Assembly (NCBI GenBank): GCA_028709235.1
Contig: JAQVXL010000006.1
Location: 1 to 53,802, forward strand
DNA length: 53,802 nucleotides
From: Desulfotomaculaceae bacterium
GTDB taxonomy: Bacteria > Bacillota > Desulfotomaculia > Desulfotomaculales > Pelotomaculaceae
Reading direction: 5' to 3'
The notes under the pieces were generated by a model. That model was not told the origin of the DNA. It was given only the letters and a program-made list of their open reading frames with translations, and did no database searches. The first letter of the stretch is position 1. Each line of letters starts with the position of its first letter. This document shows positions 8,401 through 15,966 of the stretch, in pieces. The position numbers and the translations under genes are program-made.

Positions 8401-9148
8401 TCAGGGCATCCAGCGTATCCCGGATCGTCTTTAACCTCTCGCGCTTTGCTGAAACTTTCCTGCCTTCTTCTGAGTCCGGGGTGGTTATAAGCCCTCTGGG
8501 CAATCTAATAAAAGGTTCCCGGTCAATCCCGGCGGTAAGCCTCGCAGTTATTTCCCTGTGCCCGCTGAATAGTCGCAGCAAGTCTGCGTGGCGCCGGGGT
8601 CTCTCGCCGATGTATCGTAAAAGGCTTTCCCAGGCGCCTTTACTGTCAGGAACCGTATACCGCCCGTCCGGCAGCCGGCATAAGCTGCGCCAAACCGGAT
8701 GTTTGATATCTTCCAAACCGGTGGACGCGATAATCTCCTCACGGCTGCGTGGAATACCGTCATCCAGCAGTGTTGTAATGATTTTCTGCTGCTCGCCGAT
8801 ATATTTACTGCTGCAGAGATCTTGTGTCTGGCTGTATTTTTTTCTCAATACTTTAAGCACTTTGGGAAGATCGCGGCGCATTTCTCCCCGGTTGGTGTGC
8901 CAGGTAACCGTGCCGTTCGGCGTAATAACGGATTTTTCTCCAAGCATCCACCCGGCTCTGTTTTTCAGCCGTCCGATTAAAATTTCCTCTTTTTCAATAA
9001 GCGAAGAAAGGGCGCCTGCTATGGAATCATAATCGCAGTCACATTGGGAGTATACTACTTCCAGGGGAACGGGTCCGTGCCCGCTTAAAATAGATAAAAG
9101 ACGCTCTCTGGCCTGTTTTGTATTCGGGTTCGCCAAGATGACAGACAC
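5495..9148 (-). CDS. Ski2-like superfamily 2 helicase with N-terminal HTH modules
   Basis: 1217 residues. The helicase core is clear: Walker A APTGNGKT (506-513), DEIH (599-602), LSATVPN around 629-635, and a late QIAGRAGRRG motif VI, as in Ski2/Mtr4-type RNA helicases. The 490-residue N-terminal part is not standard for Ski2 and holds two HTH-like modules (around 325-370 and 385-438; AAALLGITPGQVERLVEEGR), like that of the facing HTH/zinc protein. After the core there are two cysteine pairs (Cx7C, then Cx5C) flanking a basic coil. The start may instead be TTG 9136, which has AGAGGTG at proper spacing. Substrate unknown. Confidence 0.85.
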   Translation of the reverse strand: MSVILANPNTKQARERLLSILSGHGPVPLEVVYSQCDCDYDSIAGALSSLIEKEEILIGRLKNRAGWMLGEKSVITPNGTVTWHTNRGEMRRDLPKVLKVLRKKYSQTQDLCSSKYIGEQQKIITTLLDDGIPRSREEIIASTGLEDIKHPVWRSLCRLPDGRYTVPDSKGAWESLLRYIGERPRRHADLLRLFSGHREITARLTAGIDREPFIRLPRGLITTPDSEEGRKVSAKRERLKTIRDTLDALTQPFFIPAKLAIENDEFAYIANIIAVKVKFEEKKYYCLRREFPGEVFVEQLGDISGRYFAPPHAASAPAFLKEHSLVENEAASALGLDLDALTYLVKSGELKYFLLDERKRFWRSDIEDLKKDRDRLRNIAMTHENIKTTDAAALLGITPGQVERLVEEGRLIPVLYEKTNSRAPVSLLKRSDLEELRGLIPVIISGWSAGRGQVPKADHGLVVRPKKRPPRRQEAATPPADILTLDDFQIEAAEALREGLSVLVSAPTGNGKTLVAEMLAKDVMSQGLGMIYTSPLKALSNQKYRDFRELFGDDSVGLVTGDISINPGAPMLIMTTEIFRNWCLSEPEQLEKTSYVVFDEIHYLDDAERGTTWEESILFAPPHVKILGLSATVPNVDEMADWISSVRGGNVVVILEKRRTVPLAVRWLLPSGRIVSEREARGEIGDLVEYSKTLRNRRHWNETNKTAELPELSCSEITGLIQDKLPALFFVFSRGRTEILAQELGHDWDFLDSKEKRMVEKQIREAEAEHPGTFSGPGWRKLRRLLYQGIGYHHAGLLPPVKYLVEKLYSKRMLWVVFCTETFAAGVNFPAASAVFDSTRKWDGHDFRILQNREFFQIAGRAGRRGFDQVGHVFVRIDSRFPEQTGFFQEKEVEPVTGRLTISPNTVLSLLYYKTDDEIKHFLNGNFKIHQLKKRKDSLELEIKIVSERISELSVCPDSQTLACPLERVKARRKLKRFRWKGRNKEKELLQKKLSSIAPKKCRDPEKCRVTTEKLKQSQKFLRLLKEEYKVVSENANSIFTEYKEVRNLLEELGYMKEREFYPRGIFALELHVQEILVTELAFSGLLEDADPAEVAAVMAGVEYIPGKNIHVARLDLPALHETSLIRRNLLEMGVPERFCIWSGVPGALAHAWYNGASFNDLLEMSSLQPGDIFSLFRREIDLLRQVERAAAGNPGLVERLQAVRNRLDRDEVALSF

Positions 9149-9202
9149 CTCTGGTCAAGATAAGTTATTAGTAGTCTAGCATATCCTGCCCAAAAATAAC
9201 AA

Positions 9203-9237
9203 TAAAAAACAGATGGCCAAATTGATGGCCATCTGTT
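9203..9237 (-). terminator. intrinsic terminator of the small YjcZ-like gene
   Basis: A perfect 12-bp stem, AACAGATGGCCA (9208-9219) with TGGCCATCTGTT (9226-9237). On the minus strand it is followed by TTTTTTATT. It lies just after the stop of the minus-strand small gene at 9270-9374. Confidence 0.85.
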
Positions 9238-9269
9238 CCTTAAGTATCTTTTCTGGATATACAAATTAA

Positions 9270-9374
9270 TTAAATGAAAAACAAGCCGAATCCGAAGACA
9301 AGCAGGATCAGGATCAAGAAGAGAATAAAAGCCCAGTTGCCGGTTGTTGTTACTCCTTCAGCCTTGGTATCCAT
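9270..9374 (-). CDS. YjcZ-like small membrane protein
   Basis: A 34-residue peptide: MDTKAEGVTTTGNW, then one hydrophobic helix of about 20 residues (AFILFLILILLVFGFGLFFI) to the C-terminus. GGGAGG stands 9 bases before its ATG and a strong terminator follows, so expression is well supported despite the size. The form, a short polar head and a C-terminal Ile/Leu/Phe/Gly helix, matches the YjcZ/Sss family of tiny proteins found in sporulating Firmicutes. The exact role is unknown. Confidence 0.7.
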   Translation of the reverse strand: MDTKAEGVTTTGNWAFILFLILILLVFGFGLFFI

Positions 9375-9537
9375 AATACAACCTCCCAATTATTATTTTT
9401 AGCAGTTTCGCATAACCGCTAAAGCTTAAAAGATTGCCTGGCATTAATTAACTGAGAAATTTTGCTGCATCTTTACCACATAATATGAGTTAACAAAAAA
9501 AATGGTTACTTAAAGCACTCGTAAATAAATTACAATA

Positions 9538-9572
9538 CAAAAAAGCCATGCCCTTTAACCAAAGACATGGCT
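9538..9572 (-). terminator. intrinsic terminator overlapping the SleB-like stop codon
   Basis: AGCCATG (9544-9550) pairs with CATGGCT (9566-9572). On the minus strand a T run follows. The last codons and stop of the SleB-like gene form the loop, so coding and termination signals overlap. Confidence 0.7.
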
Positions 9573-10043
9573 GCCGATTACAACAACTCCTGGTATCTTA
9601 TCAATCCAATCGCTTTCCACTTTGGCGGGGTTATAAAAAAACAGGCACCCGTTGGTCGGATCCAGGCCGTTGAAGGCCAGTTCCGCGGCTAAAAGAGATT
9701 CTTCATTAGGCTGGAGATCAATTGAGCCGTCCGTTACAGGGGAAAACTGGTCTTTATCATAAATTACTTTAGCTATTGTTTTAGGATAGCGGGGATCTTT
9801 AAGACGGTTGAAAACAACTGCTCCAACCGCTACCTGTCCTATTAGTGTTTCCCCCCTCGCTTCAGCGTTAATTAACTTTGCCAGCAACATGAATTCCTCT
9901 CTGGTGATGCTCAAGCCTCTGGCTGTAGAAATGTAATTTGTTTTAATATATGTTGACTCTGCCCCAAAAGAAGACGAAGGTGGCATTATCCCAATAACCG
10001 AAAGGCTTATAATAAACCCTGCAATTATTTTTTTTAATTTCAT
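9555..10043 (-). CDS. cell wall hydrolase, SleB/CwlJ type
   Basis: 162 residues with a signal peptide (basic KLKKI, then a hydrophobic stretch to about residue 28). The mature part is a Hydrolase_2 domain: LAKLINAEARGE with the family glutamate, QVAVGAVVFNRL, a DQFSPV-like segment, and the usual end IGSHVFG. SleB and CwlJ are lytic enzymes acting on muramic-delta-lactam in spore cortex during germination. The N-terminal peptidoglycan-binding domain of full SleB is absent, so this is the short catalytic-only form. It is a single gene with its own terminator. Confidence 0.85.
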   Translation of the reverse strand: MKLKKIIAGFIISLSVIGIMPPSSSFGAESTYIKTNYISTARGLSITREEFMLLAKLINAEARGETLIGQVAVGAVVFNRLKDPRYPKTIAKVIYDKDQFSPVTDGSIDLQPNEESLLAAELAFNGLDPTNGCLFFYNPAKVESDWIDKIPGVVVIGSHVFG

Positions 10044-10273
10044 AATGATATTTTTCTCTTAATTATTTTTTTTACTGCAAATAATAATTTCATAGTATCC
10101 TAAAAATTATTAAAATAACATTAGATCAACATTAACATCATTATTTCTATGGTATGTTAATTTAAGATTAATAACATAATTTTTAATAGCGGCTAAAGTC
10201 ATAGCCTCAATGTACATTGTATAAATGTTTGAAAAAAAAGATCAAAATATAATTCAAATGTTTAAGGAGTATT

Positions 10274-11530
10274 ATGATGCCGGGGAAATCTAAAGTCCGG
10301 GTTGCGGTTATCGGCGGCGGCGCCGCGGGCATTGTGGCGGCCATTGCCGCGTCATATAAAGGCGCGGATGTTACTATTCTGGAGAAAAACCCCAGGGTAG
10401 GAAAAAAAATACTTGCTACCGGTAACGGCAGGTGCAACCTGACCAATGTTAATCTGAGCATAGCCAACTACCATGGAAAAAATCCGGCGTTTGCCCGCGG
10501 CGCGCTGGCAGAATTTAATGTTGAAAAAACTATTGATTTTTTCGAGCGGCTCGGTGTGGCCCATAAGGTTGAAGAGGACGGGAAGGTTTTTCCCATTTCG
10601 AACCAGGCATCGAGCGTACTGGACGTTTTGAGATACGAGCTTGATCAGGTTGGAGTACAGGTTTTGTGCGAGGCCGCTGTCAATAATATTAGAATAAAAG
10701 ACCGCCGGTTTTTAATTAGTTTTCAGAACGGGGGAGGGTTTAAGGCTGACCGGGTTATATTGGCCACCGGGGGCAAAGCCGCACCTAACCTTGGATCGAA
10801 CGGGAGCGGTTATGCTCTTGCCAAAAGCCTTGGCCACAGTATTGTTGAACCCTTTCCAGCCCTGGTCCAGCTCAAGCTGGCGGCAGCATTTTTTAAGCAG
10901 ATCAAGGGAGTTAAGTTTGAAGGGGACGCTGAAATAATTGTAAATAACAAGAGCGTTGGAAAGGCCTCAGGGGAAATATTGTTTACTGAATACGGTGCGT
11001 CCGGGCCCCCGGTGCTGGCACTTAGCCGCAAAGCCGGAGAGTTCCTGCGAAAAGGTGAAACAGCCTGGCTGAAACTGGTGCTGATCAACACATGCGGTCG
11101 GGATGAGCTGGAGCGCTACCTGATAAAACGTTTCAGCGACAACCCTGAAAAAGAACTGGTGTTCAGTTTCGTAGGTTACATCAATAAAAAGCTTGTGCCT
11201 GTAATATTAAAGGAGGCCGGGATTGCAGACATCAAGAAGCCGGCCGGACAGGTCAGCCCCGGTGAGCGCGGAAAGATCTCGCGCTTGCTGCAGGACTGGC
11301 GCTTTCAAATCAAAGGGACCACCTCGTGGCCGGCAGCGCAGGTTACTGCGGGGGGAGTGGACGTGAGAGAGATTAATTGGAATACCATGGAGTCAAAAAT
11401 TGTGCCAGAATTGTATTTCGCCGGCGAGGTAATTGATATCGACGGTGACTGCGGGGGCTACAACCTCCAGTGGGCGTGGTCTTCCGGTTTTGTGGCTGGA
11501 GAAAGCGCGGCTGGAGTTGGGGGGACATAA
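10274..11530 (+). CDS. BaiN/HI0933-like flavoprotein (NAD(P)/FAD oxidoreductase)
   Basis: 418 residues. The N-terminus has an FAD dinucleotide-binding fold (VAVIGGGAAGIVAAI, then an acidic strand end ILEKN), followed by the family hallmark GKKILATGNGRCNLTN. A second glycine motif (VILATGGKAAPNLGSNGSGY) and the C-terminal GEVIDIDGDCGGYNLQWAWS are typical of the YhiN/HI0933 family. Its physiological substrate is not settled; BaiN members reduce bile acid intermediates. AAGGAG lies 7 bases before the start. It converges tail to tail with the phosphatase gene, stops 2 bases apart. Confidence 0.85.
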   Translation: MMPGKSKVRVAVIGGGAAGIVAAIAASYKGADVTILEKNPRVGKKILATGNGRCNLTNVNLSIANYHGKNPAFARGALAEFNVEKTIDFFERLGVAHKVEEDGKVFPISNQASSVLDVLRYELDQVGVQVLCEAAVNNIRIKDRRFLISFQNGGGFKADRVILATGGKAAPNLGSNGSGYALAKSLGHSIVEPFPALVQLKLAAAFFKQIKGVKFEGDAEIIVNNKSVGKASGEILFTEYGASGPPVLALSRKAGEFLRKGETAWLKLVLINTCGRDELERYLIKRFSDNPEKELVFSFVGYINKKLVPVILKEAGIADIKKPAGQVSPGERGKISRLLQDWRFQIKGTTSWPAAQVTAGGVDVREINWNTMESKIVPELYFAGEVIDIDGDCGGYNLQWAWSSGFVAGESAAGVGGT

Positions 11531-11531
11531 A

Positions 11532-12680
11532 CTAATAATATTTCACTGTTATTTTCTTGCCTAACCTTTCCAGGGTATCTGCTATATCTTTGACAGTCTG
11601 ATGCTTCAGGGCAAAGGGTACGGGGAAGTCCGGATCGTGTATCACCGGGTTAATGGCCAGGCCCACGATGAAATGGATTTTATCAGCCATCAACAGCGCC
11701 TTAGCTAAACGGCCTGAACCGTCTTTGATGTCCTCCAGTTTTTTATGATCCTCTTGAAGATGCTGCAGGGTGTGATAGAGCGTTATCGCCCCTTCGGTAA
11801 CAAGGTCAATCCCCAAAATCTGCCCCGTGGGAGGAACTTCATCAGATATCATATCCGCCAGGTTTACCAAGACCTCCTTTTTCAGTACGCGGCCTGCCAT
11901 CTGGCTGGTGGCGCCACCGCAGATAACCTTAACCCCTTCAGCGCCGGTTAAGCTTTTTACGGCTGCTACATCGTCATCAGGGTTCCGTGGTGGACCGATT
12001 AGAGCGGTAAGTTTTCTTAATTTTCTAAGCCTTACAACTATAACGCTGGCATCGTCACCCACTACGCCGCTGTAGAATTTATTACACATCCCGGTTACTT
12101 TTTCCGCCCATTCATTGGTGGTGTACCCGCCTCCGGCTAGAGTTCTTATATAATTGCCCACATGTTCTTCGCCCCAACCGAAATTCCAGTACCCGCCAAG
12201 ACCGGCATGCAGGACGCCGTCGCTTAATAGAACGAGCCAGTGGCCAACGCCTATTTCAAAATGAGATTCTTTAATTATTTTATCGCCGACCTGGCGCTCA
12301 ACTCTTTTCAGATGCAGCAGTGATTCGTCATACCCCCAGTAGGCGGAAGGGTTGTCAAACTCAACCAGATAGGCGTGGCCGTCGTCAAATATCTGCAGAA
12401 TTGAAAAAGTGCTGTAGGCGATATTCCTCAACCGGCAGACAGGCAGGGTTTCAATCATGGTTTCTATAACATCATCTATTTGCCCGCCCATTTTTAACAT
12501 TGTGGCGGCTGTTTTTGCGGTAATCCGAGACAGTATGTTGGCCTTCACGCCGCTGCCCAGCCCATCAGCCAATACAATAATGGAGGAGTCGGCGGCGCGG
12601 ACGATTTCAATAGTATCCCCGCACAGTTCTTCCCCTATTTTATTCAGCTGAGAGTATCCAACATCCAGTTGAAATAGCAT
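11532..12680 (-). CDS. SpoIIE-type PP2C phosphatase of the sensory hydrogenase operon
   Basis: 382 residues. The first 215 or so form a SpoIIE/PP2C domain: VLADGLGSGVKAN with the metal-binding aspartate, LLSDGVLHAG, and GDDASVIVVRL. The remaining 165 residues are a separate domain (CGGATSQMAGR, then a long helical part) often found on phosphatases next to HsfB hydrogenases. It follows the HsfB-like gene by 20 bases. The known pairing suggests that H2 or redox state sensed by the hydrogenase is passed to this serine phosphatase, which would act on an unknown protein. Confidence 0.85.
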   Translation of the reverse strand: MLFQLDVGYSQLNKIGEELCGDTIEIVRAADSSIIVLADGLGSGVKANILSRITAKTAATMLKMGGQIDDVIETMIETLPVCRLRNIAYSTFSILQIFDDGHAYLVEFDNPSAYWGYDESLLHLKRVERQVGDKIIKESHFEIGVGHWLVLLSDGVLHAGLGGYWNFGWGEEHVGNYIRTLAGGGYTTNEWAEKVTGMCNKFYSGVVGDDASVIVVRLRKLRKLTALIGPPRNPDDDVAAVKSLTGAEGVKVICGGATSQMAGRVLKKEVLVNLADMISDEVPPTGQILGIDLVTEGAITLYHTLQHLQEDHKKLEDIKDGSGRLAKALLMADKIHFIVGLAINPVIHDPDFPVPFALKHQTVKDIADTLERLGKKITVKYY

Positions 12681-12699
12681 TTACAAAAATGTCCTTTCG

Positions 12700-14424
12700 T
12701 TATTCCTGCATCAGTTTTATTAACTGGTTCAGAAGGATCTTGGTCTCCGCGGTGGTTTCCCCCAGCAAGCCCGCTATTTCCTGGGATACAGTCATTTGTT
12801 TTTTAATCACTTCCCGGGCCCGATCAATAGTCTGAGTTTTCACATGTAAAAGTTCTTCTTGCTGGTTCATTTCTTTGGTAATGTCGGCAAATATACCTGC
12901 TACCATATTTTCCAGCGGGAAAATAATCTGGCGGGTGATAGTCCTGTTTTTCAGGATGCAGAAATCAGTTACCACCGCTTTCTTTTCTTCTAAGACAAGC
13001 TGGAACTCTCTTGGATCAATTAACAGGTCAAGCCGTTGGCCGATTATCTGCCTGCTTTGGGGGTCAAACATTTTTAACGCTGCCGGATTGATCTCAGTTA
13101 CAACCAGGTTTTCATCAGCTATGATCACAGCGTTGGGCATCGCGTTGAGGACCTGGTTGGATATGGATTCAGCCCGTTTTCTCATGTAGGGAATGCACAT
13201 CTGCGGTTCAGCATGACCCCTGAAGACTGCTACGGCCTTTTCCCTGCAAGAGCCGAAACCACAAGCCCCGCAGTTTAGTTCGTCCTGCGGGCTATACTTG
13301 CCGCTCTGATTCAAGATGTTCTTTATTTGCTCTTCATTTGGAACTGGCAATTTAACTTCCCTGTTTTCAAAAGTGCGGACCAAATCCGTCGATGGCAGTG
13401 ACGGAGCTGGTCTGGTTTCAGGATATTTGTTCGTTTTTAATTGACTGTGGGAGTAAAAATAAAGTAATTTTTGCTTTTTAGAATAGATATCGTCACGGGT
13501 AACCCCTTGCGGGCCGCCCAGACACCCGCCGTCGCAGGCCAGCATCTCCATAAAATTTGGTATCTGGTTTTTATCCAGTTGACAGAAATTATTTAGCAGG
13601 TCCATACAATTCTGCAGCCCGGTTACTGTCTGCACCTCTTTGTCCATGATATCGGTGCTCAGGGATGTTGCCAGCAGTTGACCTCCTTCGGCAGGAAACA
13701 TGTTTGCTTTACCCGGTATATAGCCGTCAAATTCCGCGGATTCAAGGTTGTTTAAATCGGTGCCTTCCTCTTCAAACCAGTTCCATACTTCATTGAATCC
13801 CAGGGTATAGTCGACAGCGCCCTTTACCTTGTCAGAAACGATCTCGCCTTTCTTAGCGATGCAGGGTCCTATGAACACTACCACACAGCCGGGGTATTGC
13901 TTTTTCAAAAGCTTCCCGTGGGCGATCAGAGGCGAAACTAAAGGTGATAAATTCGGAATAAGGTGTGGGTAGTGCTGTTCAATGAGGTTGACTACTGCCG
14001 GGCAGGCGCTGGATATTACCGGTACCGGTATATTTAACCGGTGATGTTCATTTGCAATCAATTCCGCTCCAACCGCGGTCAGCCCCACGTGGGAGAAACC
14101 CATACCCTTCAGCAGACCAGGCAAGGCTAAAGGATTGGGCAGCGGTAGATGGACCGGGTAAGAGGGCGCAACACTGGCCACAACTGTAAGGGATTTATTT
14201 GACAGGAGGTCTTTTATCTCATCAAGATCGTTTTTAACTACCTTTGCCTTTTGCGGGCAGGTTATTGTACAATAGCCGCATTTCACGCAGATTTCTTCAA
14301 TGACTTTGGCGTGAGTCTGAATATTGCAGGGGCCGGAGTCGATACAAATTGCTTTAAGCGGGCATGAACGGACACACTTGTAACAGTCGCGGCATTTTGC
14401 GTCATTTGTTTTAATTAGAGGCAT
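12700..14424 (-). CDS. hsfB: sensory [FeFe] hydrogenase HsfB-type with PAS domain
   Basis: 574 residues. Two 4Fe-4S ferredoxin motifs come first (C11, C14, C17, C21 and C46, C49, C52, C56). Then come the H-cluster motifs SSACP (L1), GPCIAKKGE (L2) and EMLACDGGCLGG (L3). A CGACGFGSC four-cysteine domain, a PAS domain (about 425-530) and a C-terminal helix follow. In L1 the usual proton-transfer cysteine of TSCCP is alanine, a change reported in sensory group members, so slow catalysis and a regulatory job are expected. Its start overlaps the broken 2Fe-2S gene upstream, and a SpoIIE-type phosphatase follows. Confidence 0.9.
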   Translation of the reverse strand: MPLIKTNDAKCRDCYKCVRSCPLKAICIDSGPCNIQTHAKVIEEICVKCGYCTITCPQKAKVVKNDLDEIKDLLSNKSLTVVASVAPSYPVHLPLPNPLALPGLLKGMGFSHVGLTAVGAELIANEHHRLNIPVPVISSACPAVVNLIEQHYPHLIPNLSPLVSPLIAHGKLLKKQYPGCVVVFIGPCIAKKGEIVSDKVKGAVDYTLGFNEVWNWFEEEGTDLNNLESAEFDGYIPGKANMFPAEGGQLLATSLSTDIMDKEVQTVTGLQNCMDLLNNFCQLDKNQIPNFMEMLACDGGCLGGPQGVTRDDIYSKKQKLLYFYSHSQLKTNKYPETRPAPSLPSTDLVRTFENREVKLPVPNEEQIKNILNQSGKYSPQDELNCGACGFGSCREKAVAVFRGHAEPQMCIPYMRKRAESISNQVLNAMPNAVIIADENLVVTEINPAALKMFDPQSRQIIGQRLDLLIDPREFQLVLEEKKAVVTDFCILKNRTITRQIIFPLENMVAGIFADITKEMNQQEELLHVKTQTIDRAREVIKKQMTVSQEIAGLLGETTAETKILLNQLIKLMQE

Positions 14425-14679
14425 TCAGTATCCCCCTTTATAACCGGTAAGATTTCTTGTTCAAATAGTTCCTCAACGTTATTTGGGGCAATCCCTGTAA
14501 AGAGTTTTTCCCCGACCATGACAGTCACACCGCAGGTGCACTTACCGTGGCAAAAACAGCCTTTTAGTAGAACTTTATCATTCAGTTGGGACTCTGCTAT
14601 TAAATTTTCTATTTAAGCAATAGTTTTTTGAACCCCGTAAGAAACAGAAACTCCCAACGCAAGCCTGTATAGTAAGCAA
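14415..14679 (-). pseudogene. frameshifted 2Fe-2S thioredoxin-like (NuoE/HydC-type) subunit
   Basis: From a TTG at 14679 with GGAGGG upstream, one frame encodes CVGSFCFLRGSKNYCL. After one frame change near the T run at 14612-14614 (AAA on the coding strand), another frame gives IENLIAESQLNDKV, then GCFCHGKCTCGV, and runs to a TAA that overlaps the HsfB start. The four cysteines (Cx4C and Cx3C) match 2Fe-2S thioredoxin-like subunits. The span is 265 bases, one more than a whole number of codons; removing one A restores a complete protein of about 87 residues. It is either a real one-base disruption or a sequence error. Confidence 0.65.
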
Positions 14680-14869
14680 AAATAGCCCTCCTCAATAAAC
14701 CTTACTGCTAAGCTATTATAAAAACATGGCATTTGTGTTGTAGGGCAATGCTCTTTGTATTAATCCTGACACTACCTATTATAATTTATTATAAGTTTTA
14801 ATTTTTATAAAATAAGCAATTAATAGTTGGCTTTTTGTGTAAAGGCTGTCAATAATGTAACTAAACTCA

Positions 14870-14920
14870 TGAAAATAAAAAGATCTCCAGCTGCTGCAGG
14901 ATAAAAAGTTCAACTGGAGG
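14870..14920 (-). terminator. probable terminator of the WalJ-like gene
   Basis: CTCCAG (14885-14890) pairs with CTGGAG (14914-14919). On the minus strand a T-rich stretch follows. The stem is short and the loop long, so support is moderate. Between the broken 2Fe-2S gene (14679) and here the sequence is AT-rich and should hold the promoter of the minus-strand hydrogenase operon; I see no further gene. Confidence 0.4.
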
Positions 14921-14956
14921 TTTCAATATGTAAAGAGTAATTAATAAAATGAAAGC

Positions 14957-15733
14957 CTATATTTTCACAAGTTTATCTGACCATTGACCGGGAACACGCG
15001 GCGGTGCGCTGGTCAGAGTTATACCTGGCGCCAGGTGACGCCGGGCGTTTTGTCTAGCCCTGCCGGGCTCATTGTCGTCTTCGCTCAAGTGACCAAGAAC
15101 AACCAGCCTGCACCTGCTCAGATCCAGCGATTGAAGCACCTGCCCGCACTGCTCATTGGAAAGGTGGCCGGTACGGCCCAGGTTGCGCCTGATGACTGGC
15201 CATGGTTTGGCTGATGATTTATACATTTCTACGTCATGGTTCGATTCTATGTAGAGGTAATCAAGGCAACTAAACGCTTCCCGGCAACGGTCAGGAACAT
15301 AACCTGTATCAGTGATGAAACCCATCCGCTCACCGCCTGCGGAAATTGTAAAACCTACTGTTTCAACGTCGTGTGACAGTTTGAAAGGAGTTAAGGACAG
15401 GCTGCCGATTTTGCCTTCCACGTATGGTTCAAGCACCCGGAACCCGGGAGGTTTATAAAAAACGCAGTGCCCGTTCACCTGTTTTAAAACACCTGCGGTA
15501 GAGTATACGGGTATGTCTCTAAGATTGAGCAAATATTTAAGGCCGTATATATGGTCTGTGTGGCAGTGGGTCACCAATACCGCGTCGATATCACCCGAGG
15601 AAAGCCCGACTCTGTCCAGAAAAGGTTTGAGATCCCTTTTTCTAAGACCACAGTCTATCAGAATGCAGGTGTCACCGCCCTGTACAACCACGCTGTTGGC
15701 ATAACTGCAGGATGAGAGAGTGCAAAATTTCAA
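14957..15733 (-). CDS. walJ: YycJ/WalJ-like MBL-fold hydrolase
   Basis: 258 residues. The metallo-beta-lactamase signature THCHTDH is at about residues 56-62, with LIDCG before it, FITDTGY in the middle and VVLGHLSEDDN near the end, all as in YycJ/WalJ. WalJ proteins bind two metal ions, act on nucleic acids in vitro, and are linked to cell wall and DNA repair control by WalRK. The walRK genes are not in this window; an amidase gene is divergent 234 bases away. No signal peptide is visible, so it is cytoplasmic. Confidence 0.8.
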   Translation of the reverse strand: MKFCTLSSCSYANSVVVQGGDTCILIDCGLRKRDLKPFLDRVGLSSGDIDAVLVTHCHTDHIYGLKYLLNLRDIPVYSTAGVLKQVNGHCVFYKPPGFRVLEPYVEGKIGSLSLTPFKLSHDVETVGFTISAGGERMGFITDTGYVPDRCREAFSCLDYLYIESNHDVEMYKSSAKPWPVIRRNLGRTGHLSNEQCGQVLQSLDLSRCRLVVLGHLSEDDNEPGRARQNARRHLAPGITLTSAPPRVPGQWSDKLVKI

Positions 15734-15966
15734 GATGATTCCTCCCGTTAGACGTATATATTAACATTAGACGGAAGGCCCGGCTATTCCTTCCTCTGAA
15801 AATATCGGCGCCTACCTAAATGTCAAAAAACAGACATTTTTCCACGGGCTCTACTAAATTTTTCTCAAAATGAATTAAAAAGAAGGAAAACTGTCTAACT
15901 TAAAGAATTCTAGAAAGTTGATATAATAAAACGGTCCCATGTATTTTGTGCGGGGAGGGAGCCTTT

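Noticed and set aside
8367-9032. 221-codon plus-strand open frame inside the helicase gene
   Set aside because: Ser/Arg-rich shadow of the helicase N-terminal region without ribosome site or family signs.
9600-9625. Match to the shared element (TCAATCCAATCG) in the SleB-like gene
   Set aside because: It lies inside coding sequence, and the rest of the pattern (AAC, TATTTCAC, -10 box) is missing.
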